From a virus, in IMG/VR virus record IMGVR_UViG_3300029787_000231, positions 1 to 29,293 of that record: 29,293 bases of DNA, one strand, 5' to 3'. Made by a program: the position numbers and the translations under genes. The notes below the pieces were generated by a model. That model made no database searches. It saw nothing but the letters and a program-made list of their open reading frames with translations, and was not told where the DNA came from. Shown piece after piece: positions 14,968 to 25,900 of this stretch (the first letter of the stretch is position 1; each line of letters starts with the position of its first letter).

Positions 14968-17900
14968 ATGGAATTAAATCAAGAACAGCAAGATAAAGAG
15001 TTAATTACACCTCCTGTAGAAGAAGAAGAAACTCTTGTAGCAGAGAAAGAAAAAGAAGAAGAAAAGCCAAATTACCCCTGGTGGGATTTTACCCAGGGCA
15101 AAGCTGCTACGGCTTACCAAGCTTATGGTGATTATATAAACAAAGTATCTGAAGGTAATGTAACTGGCGGTGATAGAGGTAAATTATTTGGATCTTTAAT
15201 GCACCTGGGCTTTGACATGGCATTGCCTACGCATTTAGATAATACGGCAGCATTAGGAACTGTAAAAGCTATCGGTAACGCTACGAAAGCTGTTACAGAT
15301 ATGAGAAAAGGTGATTATACAGATTATGAAATAGGTAGAGGTTCAGATGAACTTGTAGATGAAGCATATAAAATTGGCGGTTTTAAACCACCCTCAGAAA
15401 TGACGGCTGGTGAAAAAAGAGGCGATGATATGCGGTCTGCATTAATGTTAAATATTTATTTAGCATTAGCTATGAAAGGTGTTGGAAATTTAGTTGCTCC
15501 AGCAATTCCAGGATTACCAAGCATGATGCAAGCTTTAGATCCTACAAAAGCTGGATCTTTTATGGGTGCATTAGGCAGGCTCGGAATCATAAACGCTATT
15601 GATGAAATACCAAGTACTTTTTTAGATGACAATAGAGGCAATTTTGGTACAAAACCAGGTATGAGCATGACAGAAGCATCGCAAGGTGCTTTTCCTTATA
15701 ACTTATCTATTTCAAGTGCTTTTGCAGGTTTATTAAATGCCAAACAATTATCTTCAATAGATTTTAAAAAAGTAAGAGAAGCATTTCCAGAAATAAAAAG
15801 AGCAAAGGAAACAAATAGTTTAACTAATCCAAGAAGGATGAATCGTAGTCAGCAAAAAGAAGACGGCATAATTACAGAAGATGCTGGCGGTAAAATTGCT
15901 TTTACTAAAGCTGTAGATCCAGACGGAACAAACGCACAAAAGGTAACACCACAAACACCAGAATCAGACGCTGTTGCTGAAACTTTAAATAATTTTGATG
16001 ATTCACAAATAGAAATAGTTGAGCAAGCTGATAAAAATATTCCTGAACTTATAGAAGAGGTATCTAAAAGAGTTGGTGACGGTGATCAGCAATTATTAAA
16101 ATACAGCGATGTATCTGCACCTACAAATAGTCTTGCAATAGCTGATATTAATACTCGTATAAATAAAGTACCAACTGATAATTTATTATCTCTTGCTAAC
16201 CCTAAAAATGGTACAGAATTATCAGATGTCATTACTGAAACTACTGGCAAAGATTTTGAGCAGTTTACAAGAACTGATGTAGTAAATGGTATTAAAAAGC
16301 TAGAAACTGAGGGTAAAACATTAATGCCTAATAGATTAATGGGCATGCCATATTTAAATGTAGATCAAATTAAATTAGATCCAGTTAGGTTTCAATATAA
16401 AGGCGGTGTAGATGCTCAAGGGGTGCAAAAAGGACAATCATTAGAAGGAGTAGAAAAATGGAATAATGATTTAGAAGGAGTAGTCCAGGTATGGGAAGAT
16501 TCGGACGAAGTAATTTATGTTGTTAATGGACATAACAGGTTACAAAAAGCGAAAGAACTTGGCATACCATCAGTAAAAGTTGAATTTTTAGATGCTCCAG
16601 ATGCTATTTCTGCGAGGCAGCAAGGTGCATTAACTAATATTGCTCAAGGTGGTGGTACGCCATTTGATGCTGCCAACTTTTTAAAAGAATCAGGTATATC
16701 AAGTCCAGAACAACTAACAGATATAGGTGTTCCATTAAAATCTGGTTTAGGAGCAAAAGGTTTAGCTTTAAGTAAATTACCTCCTAATATTTACCAAGAT
16801 GTATTAGACGGCAAAATATCACAAAACAGAGGACTATTACTTGGTGGTAGTGGTCTTGATGAAACTGGCATGCAAACTGCATATAAGGTTTTACAAAAGA
16901 AAGACGTTACTGACGCAACTTTTTCCGAAGTATTGCAACAAGCTAAAAATGCACCTACAGCAGAAGGTGGTCAGGTTGATTTGTTTGGTAATACAGAGAT
17001 GTTAAATCTAATGATTGAAAAGGGTCAATTAGCTGCATCAATAAAAAGAAATTTAGTCCAGGATCGTAATTTATTTAGTAGAGCTGGTAGAGGTGCAGAT
17101 AGATTAGAAGCTGCTGGTAGTAAGATTGATAGATTCGAAGCTGCAAATCAAAAGAATTTTGCTGATACTGCTATAGCTCAATTTGATGCAGAGAAATATG
17201 CAGACACAAATATTAGTAAATTACTTAACGAAGGAGCACAACAGATAAGTGAAGGAGCAAAAGTTGGTGTAGTTACAAGAAGAATACAGCCAAAGATCGT
17301 AAACGAAATAATAGATAATCCAGCTTTACCAACTAAGACACCTGAGATACAAACTGAGCTACCAACATCTACAGAATTGCCTGATAGAAGAGTAATGATT
17401 AACAATATTATTAAAAAAGCAGCACAAAATGGCGAAGTTAGACCTCCAACTACACCATTAATAGATACACCAAAGGCAGAAAATATAAATCTTACAAAAG
17501 TTATAAAAAATGTTAGAGATGGTAAACCAGATGGCGATGTAATACGCTTAGTGGCTGATGAACTAAGGCTTGCTGATGAACATAAGACGTTAGATGATGC
17601 CATAAATGCAGATCGTATTGCACAAAAAAGAGCTGAAATGGGTTGGGATAATATGACTTACGAGCAGAAAAAACAAAGAGACTTTTTTAAAGAAATGGAA
17701 ATGGGTAGTCGTAAGTTTGAATACGATATGATTACAGATCCGATTAATAAATTAAGAAAACAAGTTCCTACTTTGTCTGTAGATCAGCTAAAAGCTAAAA
17801 AGCTAGAGTTAGAACAAGGCGGGTTTCCTTTAACAGAAAGAGTTAAAAATAATATTGCAAGAAAACGTACACAATTCCCATATATTGCAACCAAGAAAAA

Positions 17901-19494
17901 AGCTTTAAAAATGAGAATGGATTTAGTATCGGATGCAAATATTGAAAAGTTATATAAAGATGGTGAAAAAATAGGTGATGAATTATTTGAAATTGAACTA
18001 AAAAAGATTACTGACTTAGAAGACGCTGCATCTGGCTCTTTAGATACAAGATTAGTTAGTCAGGCAGAATATGAATTAGTAGTAAACGAGCTAAACAAGA
18101 AAGCAGCAAAATCAACAGGATTTACATTACCTAACGAATTTGCAAGAATGAAACCTCGTTATGGTCTTGGTGAAATCGAATTTGAATCTGATTTAGATAG
18201 AGTTGCTTATATTATTAGAAGTAAAGCTAAAAAGTCTGCAAGAGAAGATGACATAGTTGCTTTACTTAAACAACAAAATGTAGATCCAAACGCAGCTAGG
18301 ATGCATGGTTCTAAAGTTCATCAATTTGTTAAAGATTATGTAAGAGAAGAAACTGGCAGTGCTGCTGCTAATAATGCTGCTGGCATGTTAATAAAAGTAC
18401 CTGACCAGGGTTTTGGTACTGCTCCGAAAATGAGTTTTGCTTCTGATATAGATTTTACTGACGGAGCTTATGACGAAGATATGATTCGTAGGTTACTAGA
18501 GACAGCAAAACAACGATTACAAATTAATTATTCAGATCGTTTAGCAGATTGGGGAAGACGTATAACTGGCAATGTTGAAGAAATATTTGAACAAAGTCAA
18601 TCATTAGCTTTTGAAGCTAGTAAAGCAATGAAAGAAGCATCAATAATTGCTGGTATAGATCCAAACAGGGTCAGATATTTAGAAGCAATAAACATGAACA
18701 GGTTATTTGGTAGGGATGAAAATGTATTGTCCACTGCTAATTGGCGGCCAGATTTAGCAACATTTATGGCTCGTAATCCTGATGATCCATTAAGTGCATT
18801 GGCGGAGGGTCAACCAACAGGGGTTTATGTTCCTCGTGGTTCAAAACACGCTTCTCGCAATTCAATATTTTTGGCTCTGTATCCAGGTATAGAGAAGCGT
18901 TACGGAGGACTGCTTTCAAACGTAGCAGAAGGTGGTAGAGCTTTTCGGATAGACGCATATCACGAGGCATTTCATTCAGTCCAGGAATGGTTGGAAGAAA
19001 TAGGTAATCCTAAATTAGCTGGAGCATTAGAAACTCCTGAAGCAATTAAAGAGATGTCATCCATTATTAAACGATCTAGAGGTAATTTTCAAGCTGGAAT
19101 GTCAAATCAAGAAATACAAGCCGAAGCTTTTGGTCATTGGTTAAACAATAAAAAGATCAAATTAGAAAATGGAGGTTTAAAAGGTGTATTTGAAAGAATG
19201 AAAAAATATCTTTATGAATTTGGTAAAAAATTAAGATTTATTCTTGGTAAAGATCCAACATATGTTGATGTATTTGAAATGGCGGCAAGTGGAGAAATAT
19301 CAAGAAAAGCCTTAATAAATAAATTAACTCCAGAACAATTAGAAGGTTTAATTACAAGAATGGATGCTGACACTAATCGGAGCATCCCTGAACTTACTAA
19401 TCGTATTAATGAATATTTAATCAGTAAAAAGATTGAATATGACAACATGCTTGGTGGTTGGAATGAAAACGTAGCTAGAGGAGGATGTCTCTAA
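14968..19494 (+). CDS. Giant internal/ejection protein with ParB-like and zincin domains (gp16 position)
   Basis: A 1508-residue protein in the gene-16 position, with a good GAGG ahead of the ATG. A charged N-terminus is followed by a hydrophobic stretch (~155-190) and then a ParB/sulfiredoxin-type domain (~455-580). Its core VVNGHNRLQKAKELGI is at 518-533 and a downstream helical part with LPPNIYQDVLDGKIS and DLFGN resembles the DdrB-like ParB domains of phage polyvalent proteins. The long charged helical middle leads to a C-terminal metallopeptidase-like domain: HEAFH at 1332-1336 and a possible third ligand in AEAFGHW (E1386). T7 gp16 is about 1318 residues and carries an N-terminal lytic transglycosylase, which I do not see here. 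Probably ejected into the cell, where the two enzyme-like domains could act on host targets. Confidence 0.8.
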   Translation: MELNQEQQDKELITPPVEEEETLVAEKEKEEEKPNYPWWDFTQGKAATAYQAYGDYINKVSEGNVTGGDRGKLFGSLMHLGFDMALPTHLDNTAALGTVKAIGNATKAVTDMRKGDYTDYEIGRGSDELVDEAYKIGGFKPPSEMTAGEKRGDDMRSALMLNIYLALAMKGVGNLVAPAIPGLPSMMQALDPTKAGSFMGALGRLGIINAIDEIPSTFLDDNRGNFGTKPGMSMTEASQGAFPYNLSISSAFAGLLNAKQLSSIDFKKVREAFPEIKRAKETNSLTNPRRMNRSQQKEDGIITEDAGGKIAFTKAVDPDGTNAQKVTPQTPESDAVAETLNNFDDSQIEIVEQADKNIPELIEEVSKRVGDGDQQLLKYSDVSAPTNSLAIADINTRINKVPTDNLLSLANPKNGTELSDVITETTGKDFEQFTRTDVVNGIKKLETEGKTLMPNRLMGMPYLNVDQIKLDPVRFQYKGGVDAQGVQKGQSLEGVEKWNNDLEGVVQVWEDSDEVIYVVNGHNRLQKAKELGIPSVKVEFLDAPDAISARQQGALTNIAQGGGTPFDAANFLKESGISSPEQLTDIGVPLKSGLGAKGLALSKLPPNIYQDVLDGKISQNRGLLLGGSGLDETGMQTAYKVLQKKDVTDATFSEVLQQAKNAPTAEGGQVDLFGNTEMLNLMIEKGQLAASIKRNLVQDRNLFSRAGRGADRLEAAGSKIDRFEAANQKNFADTAIAQFDAEKYADTNISKLLNEGAQQISEGAKVGVVTRRIQPKIVNEIIDNPALPTKTPEIQTELPTSTELPDRRVMINNIIKKAAQNGEVRPPTTPLIDTPKAENINLTKVIKNVRDGKPDGDVIRLVADELRLADEHKTLDDAINADRIAQKRAEMGWDNMTYEQKKQRDFFKEMEMGSRKFEYDMITDPINKLRKQVPTLSVDQLKAKKLELEQGGFPLTERVKNNIARKRTQFPYIATKKKALKMRMDLVSDANIEKLYKDGEKIGDELFEIELKKITDLEDAASGSLDTRLVSQAEYELVVNELNKKAAKSTGFTLPNEFARMKPRYGLGEIEFESDLDRVAYIIRSKAKKSAREDDIVALLKQQNVDPNAARMHGSKVHQFVKDYVREETGSAAANNAAGMLIKVPDQGFGTAPKMSFASDIDFTDGAYDEDMIRRLLETAKQRLQINYSDRLADWGRRITGNVEEIFEQSQSLAFEASKAMKEASIIAGIDPNRVRYLEAINMNRLFGRDENVLSTANWRPDLATFMARNPDDPLSALAEGQPTGVYVPRGSKHASRNSIFLALYPGIEKRYGGLLSNVAEGGRAFRIDAYHEAFHSVQEWLEEIGNPKLAGALETPEAIKEMSSIIKRSRGNFQAGMSNQEIQAEAFGHWLNNKKIKLENGGLKGVFERMKKYLYEFGKKLRFILGKDPTYVDVFEMAASGEISRKALINKLTPEQLEGLITRMDADTNRSIPELTNRINEYLISKKIEYDNMLGGWNENVARGGCL
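16330..16710 (+). other. ParB/DdrB-like domain within the 1508-residue ejection protein
   Basis: Residues ~455-580 of the gene at 14968. It opens with MPYLNVDQIKLDP, the usual lead strand of ParB-type domains, and contains VVNGHNRLQKAKELGI (NGHNR at 520-524), matching the D/N-G-x-x-R box. It continues with SARQQGALTNIAQGGGTPFDAANF. ParB-type folds bind or cut DNA, or hydrolyse CTP; which of these, if any, applies here is unknown. Confidence 0.7.
18700..19260 (+). other. Zincin-like metallopeptidase domain within the 1508-residue ejection protein
   Basis: Residues ~1245-1430 of the gene at 14968. HEAFH (1332-1336) gives the two histidines and the catalytic glutamate of a zincin. AEAFGHW about 50 residues later gives a candidate third ligand, as in gluzincins. 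The DNA over the first part of this domain is much richer in G+C than what follows: 50% in 18781-18840 against 23% in 19141-19200 by direct count. Confidence 0.65.
19477..19484 (+). promoter_or_regulatory. Ribosome binding site that decides the start at 19494
   Basis: AGAGGAGG is the strongest Shine-Dalgarno match in this part. It abuts the ATG at 19485 with no spacer, which is too close for initiation, but lies nine bases before the ATG at 19494. That ATG overlaps the stop of the preceding gene in a TAATG, the arrangement used elsewhere in this genome. Confidence 0.75.
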
Positions 19495-22400
19495 TGTCTA
19501 AATGTGATGATTTATTTGAACAACGTCAATCATTAATCAGAAAAAAAGCTGAAATTGACCAACAAATTGCAAAGATGAAGACTATACAGATGTCTAATCA
19601 AATGCCAAGCGATGAAACATTTCGTGACGCATTTGATAAAACAGCTCAATATTTAGAAGATTTAGAAGCACAAAGATTTATTAAAGAATCAATAGAAGCA
19701 GAAAAGAAACCAGGCGTAAGTATCCCTAGAAATCAACCTACTAATTTTGTAAAAGAATTAAGAGACAGGCCAGAGGAAGTGGTTGCTAATTGGGCTAATT
19801 ATTCTCAGGCTTTGCTTAGAAGTAGTAAAGAAACATTAGATGGAAGGTTTGCATTTCTTGATGTTGACCCTTTAAAAAGTGCTCAAATGTTATCTGATGC
19901 TTATGACGGCAAACTTAATGTTAATGAAGCATTGGATGCAATAAATAAATTAACAGAAGGAGAAAAAACTTTTGTAGAAGATTTAGTTAGAGCTAGATGG
20001 TTTCATGACACAGGTAAAGAAGCATATATAAAAGCTGTTGACGATATAGATATATTTATGGAGAAAAATCCTAATGCAGAAGTACCTCCAGAATTATTAG
20101 CTAAAACATTTAACACATACAAAGTAGCTTTAATGAGTGAAGCTACATACGATTTTTATAGAAACCAATGGTCAAAAGCTGGTAAAGCACAACAAGGTAG
20201 GTTGTTTACAGATCAATTAGAAGTAGTAGATGACGCTTCTTCTGTAATACCTGACGATATTAAATCTGCTGAATCTTATGTTGATTCTTTAGGTATTCTT
20301 GGGAAAAAAATTGGTGACACTACAGAAGAAGAATCTATTGCCAGAGTAATTACTGCTGCTTCTGAAAATATAACAAGACCAAAAGAAGCAATGGATCAGT
20401 TAAACCTGGAGTTAAACAATATAAGAATCCAGGGAACAGACGTAAGAAAAAGGTATGACCCTAAAAGATTAAAAGATGCCAGGTTTAGACATACAAATTT
20501 ATTAGCAAAAGATTCTCAATTATTTAATTTAAGAACTATGGGTCTTGCTTTTAGTTCTAACGTAGCTATGGCAATACGAGGGCCATATCATACTTTATAT
20601 AAAAATGCTTTATACAAACCTTACGGCACTAAATTAACTGACAGTTTTATGGATTCCTGGCAAGCAAACTGGAAAGGTTATGCCGCTGCATATAAGGCCG
20701 TAAGGGAATCAGGTAAGGAATTATTTATGGACGCCTGGAAGGGCGACAGAATGTTTTATTCCAGTAATGTAGAAACTTATGGAAAATTTTATGAACCAGT
20801 AGAGAAAAGAATTGCAGATGCAGAAAATGCAATGAATGTAGAAGGTAACTGGTTGAGTTATATAAATCCAGAAAAATATAGAAGAGAATTTCATGCGGCT
20901 ACACGTTTATGGCTATTTAGAAAAACAAAACATCCAGCGGCACTTAGACCAGGCTTTTCAGCACTAGCAGCTTTAGACGCTCCATTTGGTTATGGTTATC
21001 ATGTCTATAAACTAAGAACTGATCTTGAATTTAAAGCTAGAAGAGATGGAGTGCAGCTTGGATTGTTTGATGAAGAGTCCATAAATAAATATATAAATGA
21101 TCAGTTTGCAGAGCAGTTTTATAAGTTAGAACCAAGCGAAGCACAGATAAAAGCATATAGACAAGACCAAAACATTCCACCTGGAATAATGGATGATCGA
21201 GCTGTTGCTGATGAAATAATAAAAACTAGAGTTGCTAATACATATGGCGGGCCTGTTAATTTAGATGACCTTAGTAGAGGTGCATCTGAATTTTCACAAG
21301 ACATGAGATTTCAGAGTCCTCCAGGTGAAGGTAATTTAGGTAAAAAGTTTTATGAGGTTGTAAATAATGCTAGACAAAAATCTCCATTAATTGACATAAC
21401 TGTTGCACCATATCTTGTTGCACCAATGAAAGGCATTTCGTTAGACATGAAAAGTCTTGGGTTTTCGTCTGTGCAAGATTGGATAGGTCACGCTACTGGT
21501 GCTAGAAAATTAAATCCAAAACAAATAGCTAGTGCAAAAGCCGATGCAATTTTAGCTATGCACGTTTGGAGTATTGCTCTTATTGCAAAAGCAAATGATC
21601 AGATAATAGGTAACGGGCCAACCAACCCACAGGAGAGAGCAGCATGGCGTACAGAATTAAGAGCACAAGGCAAAAAACCTAACAGTATGTTTGGTGTTCC
21701 TTTAATTGGCGGTCTGCCAATTATCAATACTATGTTTCTTATAAGTGACATAATAGATGGCGGTCAAAAGGCTGTAAGAAGTGACTACGACAAGAAAACA
21801 ATAGGTGGTGCAATTTTAGATACGTTAGTCGGTAATATAAGAAGAAATACAGCACTAGGCACTATTTCACAAATAATGGAACTTGCTTATGGTGATCAAT
21901 ATGGCAAAAGAAGGCCAATGGATTTATTCGGTTATATGGGCGGTAGTCAAGTACCAGGTATAGGAATTATAAGAAGTACAGAAAGAGCAACAAATTCGAA
22001 AAAATCTAATTTATTTAGAGATGCAGAGCCAACAAAAAAAGATGAAGAACTTTACGATATTAATGTTTTGCAAAATGCAGAAAGAATATTAAAAAATGCT
22101 GCTACTGGCGTAACTGGTATTACTGGCGTAGCTGGCGGTGCATATAAAGATAAAGATTGGTTAGGGTCTGACATTAAAATGCCATTTGGTATGGAACTTG
22201 TTCATTATTTAGAGCATAGATTTTTCCCTCACTTGCATCCCAATGACAAGGTATATGCAGAATTGCAAATGCTAGAGCTACTAGATCCTCCTAATCCATT
22301 ACTTAGAAAAAGATTAATGGATGTACCTATGTCTGATGATTTACAAAAAGAATTTAACGATACTTATGGATCTATTGCTCCAGGAGTAAGTGATGTTCCA

Positions 22401-22913
22401 AATTTAGGGCCAGTAGCAAGAGCAGAATTAGGAGGTTCTAATAAATCTATAAGAGTAAGTTTGCCAGTATTTGTAAATTTAAAAGATTTAGGAATTAGAT
22501 TAAAAGAACAAAAAGAATTAGTAGATATAAAAATAAATCCATTAATTGAAAAGCATGTGTTTGACGAAAAAGGTAAAGGCAGAACATTTATAGATGCTGC
22601 CAGGTCATTAATAAATGATCCTATATATGACAATATGCAATCAGATCCAACAACTTCTGCTGATTTAAATGTTTCAGACAAAACTAATCAAGATAGAAAA
22701 AGGATGCCTGCATATTTGATGATGTCTCAATTAAAAAAATATTATGAATTGATTACAACTGATGCTATTGGTAGAAGCGATTCGCCTGCTGCAACTGAAT
22801 GGCAAGAACGTAATGATATTAAAGAAATTGAATTAAGAGATCAAGCATTGCAAGAAGCAAAGTCAACAGTTAATAATTTATCTCGTCAAAACCCTGTCAT
22901 TAATTTAGAATAA
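19494..22913 (+). CDS. Second giant internal/ejection protein (gp16-like second half)
   Basis: A 1139-residue protein between the gp16-position gene and the fibre gene; T7 has only one gene there. It begins MSKCDDLFEQRQSLIRKKAEI, likely a coiled coil. The middle is helical. Near residues 683-755 two hydrophobic stretches (ADAILAMHVWSIALIAKA and PLIGGLPIINTMFLISDII) flank a conserved-looking block, NGPTNPQERAAW then GKKPNSM. Blocks of this kind (G-x-G-P-x-D/N-P-x-E-R-x-x-W) occur, by my recollection, near the C-terminal part of T7 gp16-like and other large podoviral ejection proteins. It is therefore proposed that gp16 functions are divided between this protein and the one before, with this one supplying the membrane-spanning conduit. 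No catalytic motif recognised. Confidence 0.75.
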   Translation: MSKCDDLFEQRQSLIRKKAEIDQQIAKMKTIQMSNQMPSDETFRDAFDKTAQYLEDLEAQRFIKESIEAEKKPGVSIPRNQPTNFVKELRDRPEEVVANWANYSQALLRSSKETLDGRFAFLDVDPLKSAQMLSDAYDGKLNVNEALDAINKLTEGEKTFVEDLVRARWFHDTGKEAYIKAVDDIDIFMEKNPNAEVPPELLAKTFNTYKVALMSEATYDFYRNQWSKAGKAQQGRLFTDQLEVVDDASSVIPDDIKSAESYVDSLGILGKKIGDTTEEESIARVITAASENITRPKEAMDQLNLELNNIRIQGTDVRKRYDPKRLKDARFRHTNLLAKDSQLFNLRTMGLAFSSNVAMAIRGPYHTLYKNALYKPYGTKLTDSFMDSWQANWKGYAAAYKAVRESGKELFMDAWKGDRMFYSSNVETYGKFYEPVEKRIADAENAMNVEGNWLSYINPEKYRREFHAATRLWLFRKTKHPAALRPGFSALAALDAPFGYGYHVYKLRTDLEFKARRDGVQLGLFDEESINKYINDQFAEQFYKLEPSEAQIKAYRQDQNIPPGIMDDRAVADEIIKTRVANTYGGPVNLDDLSRGASEFSQDMRFQSPPGEGNLGKKFYEVVNNARQKSPLIDITVAPYLVAPMKGISLDMKSLGFSSVQDWIGHATGARKLNPKQIASAKADAILAMHVWSIALIAKANDQIIGNGPTNPQERAAWRTELRAQGKKPNSMFGVPLIGGLPIINTMFLISDIIDGGQKAVRSDYDKKTIGGAILDTLVGNIRRNTALGTISQIMELAYGDQYGKRRPMDLFGYMGGSQVPGIGIIRSTERATNSKKSNLFRDAEPTKKDEELYDINVLQNAERILKNAATGVTGITGVAGGAYKDKDWLGSDIKMPFGMELVHYLEHRFFPHLHPNDKVYAELQMLELLDPPNPLLRKRLMDVPMSDDLQKEFNDTYGSIAPGVSDVPNLGPVARAELGGSNKSIRVSLPVFVNLKDLGIRLKEQKELVDIKINPLIEKHVFDEKGKGRTFIDAARSLINDPIYDNMQSDPTTSADLNVSDKTNQDRKRMPAYLMMSQLKKYYELITTDAIGRSDSPAATEWQERNDIKEIELRDQALQEAKSTVNNLSRQNPVINLE

Positions 22914-22947
22914 TGTTACAGTAGCGTAGAACTCTGCTAATCCGTAG

Positions 22948-25900
22948 ATGCCATTATCATATAAAACTATTACAGGTAATAGTGGTAGTCCACAGAGTAC
23001 CTTTACGCTGGATTTTCCTTATATTCTTAAAGATCATATAAAGCTATATTATGGACGCAATATATTAAATAACACTCAAACATCTACATTATTAAATGGT
23101 ACTGACTATAACTTCACTAACGATAATACAATTCAATTAATTGGTTCTACTCTTAACTCAGGAACAACTACTGGAAATCCACATAATTTAGCTAATGGTG
23201 TTGCCTTAACTATTGAAAGAGATACTCCTGATAGTACCCAAATTGTTGAGTTTCAAGATGGATCTAACTTAATTGGAGATAACCTTAATAATGCAAACTT
23301 ACAGAATTTATTTGTAGTCCAGGAGCAGCAAGATAAGAATGATTTATCTGCTACTAAAGCACAAGCTGCTGAAACTGCATCAACTACAGCTACTTCTAAT
23401 GTCGCAACTTTAACAGCTACACAGTTTAAAGCTGATGGTTCAACATTAATGACAGGCAATATAAATGCCAATAGTAATAAAGTTATAAATGTTTCTGATC
23501 CAACCAATGCTCAAGATGCAGTAACGAAAAATTATCTTGAAAGAACTGGAAGTATTACTTCAACACAAATAGCAAACGGAACTATTGTTGATGACGATAT
23601 AAATGCCAGTGCAAATATAGACGGATCTAAAATTGCTAACGATTCCATATCTATGGATAAGTTAAGTTCTGGAGATTTGCCTGCTGATGTAAAAGTTGGT
23701 ACTGGCAGCATAATTGATGGAACTATTTTAGATGGCGATATAAATTCATTAACAGCTATTCAGGGATCAAAATTACAAGCTGCTACTGGCACTAATGCTG
23801 GTTCAATGTCAGCCGCTGATAAGGCAAAATTAGATGGGATAGAAGCTGGAGCTAAAGATGACTTAAATCCTGGAGAGGTTAGACAAAAGGTACAAGACGC
23901 ATCTGACTCTAATGTTTTTACTGATGATGACCATACAAAATTAAATAACGCAGTAACTTTAACTGACAACCAAACTTTAACTAACAAGACTTTGACAAGT
24001 CCTGTCATTAACCAAATGTCAGGTACTGCTATTAAGACTTCTGGTACATCTACAAGTGATTTAGAAGTTTATTCTGCTAAACGAGCTGGTGAAATATTTT
24101 ATCAAAAAGATACTTTATCAGAAATAATTTCTACTGAGACCTGGAGTGCTAGTGATGACAAGGTAGCTACTACTGCTGCAATAGATGCCAGGATAACTGA
24201 CCTAGTAGATGATGTTGGTGGGTTTGTCGCTATTGATAATGAAACATCTTTTCCAACTGCAAACCCTGATGTAAATAATGATGCTGGTACTATTGTGTCA
24301 GTTAAAGCGGCATCAACAAACTTAGTTCCAAACGGAACAACAGTTACTATCACAAATGGTAGAGGAAGTGGATTAGCAGTTATTATTACTGGAGTATCTA
24401 CAACTATCCCTTCTGGTTTTGGTTTTTTAGTAGAGACAACAACCACAGCTCATACATATACATTTCATAGGCTTACACCAAAGGCAACAGAGGTAACAAC
24501 AGTTGCAAGCAAATCTACTGAAATAAGTACAGTTCACACCAATATAAATAATATTAATTCTGTCTTTAATAATTTAACTGCTATAAATGCAGTTAATAGT
24601 AATTCAACAAATATCAATGCAGTTAATAGTAATTCAACAAATATCAATGCAGTTTCTACAAACGAAACAAATATCAATGCAGTTAAAAATAACGAGACAA
24701 ATATCAATGCAGTAGTTAGTAATGCAAGTAATATTAATGATGTAGCTAGTAACGAGACAAATATAAACGCTGTTAAAAATAACGAGACAAATATAAACGC
24801 TGTTAATAGTAATTCTACAAATATTAATACTGTTGCTTCTTCAGATACTAATATTAGCCAGGTAGCGACAAATATAAATAATGTAAGTAATGTTGCTAAT
24901 GCAATTACCGCTATAAATACTCTTAATAGTTCAATTAATAATGTAAATAGTGTTTTTAATAGCTTAACTAACGTAAATAATGTTGGAAATTCAATAACAA
25001 ACGTCAACGAAGTTGCTAATAATTTAGGAACTGTTAATGCTTTTGGTGAAAGATATCGTACTGGTGGAACTAACCCTACAACCAGTTTAACTACAGGAGA
25101 TTTATTTTTTAATACAACTTCTGATGAACTTAAGGTATATAACGGAAGTGCTTGGCAAAATGGTGTTACAGCGACAGGTAATATAGCCAGTTTAGGAGCT
25201 AACGTCTTTACTGCTGACCAAGAGATTCATGGTTTAAATTTTGGTAGAGGTGGTTATAACACTGGTAATAGTAGTAATGTCGGTATTGGTTATCAAACAT
25301 ATGGCTACAATAGCTCAAACACTACAAGCGGATATTCTAATGTAACTATTGGTGCTTATGCTTGGCAAGATGCCACTACTGGACATGATTCTGTTGTCAT
25401 AGGAAACAAGGCATTTCAAAGTGCAACTTCAAGTCGTTATAGCGTAGTTATAGGTTCAGAAGCTTACAAAGATATGACTACACAAGGAGGTAACTCTGTT
25501 GTTATTGGATATTACGCTGGAAGAAATAATAATGGTAATGGTGGACATAACGTACTTGTAGGTAGTCATGCTGGTGAAAATTGCCTGAATCCTAATATAG
25601 TTGCTGTTGGTAGTAGTGCTTTAAGATATAACACTACTGGTGGTGCTAACCAGGCCTTTGGTCGTGGAGCTTTAAGTCAGGTAACTACAGGTAGTTCCAA
25701 TGCAAGTGTTGGACAGAGTGGAAGCAACATAGTAACTGGTAGTAGTAACACTATTATGGGTCAGTATGCTATGACCTATAACGCTGGTCATACTTTTGCT
25801 AATGGTAGTGCTGTAACTAATGGTGGTAGTGCAAGTAATAACGTTGCGATTGGTCGTGAAGCTTTAGCAATGCATTGTGCGCAATCCGGCAATGTTGCTG

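Noticed and set aside
19485-19493. ATG at 19485 as the start of the second giant protein
   Set aside because: The AGAGGAGG site touches it directly; the ATG at 19494 has correct spacing and a TAATG overlap.
24534-25007. Minus-strand open frame of 157 codons across the decapeptide array
   Set aside because: It is the mirror of the 30-bp repeats. Its product is a monotonous L/F/V/T repeat without a ribosome binding site, a shadow of the fibre frame.
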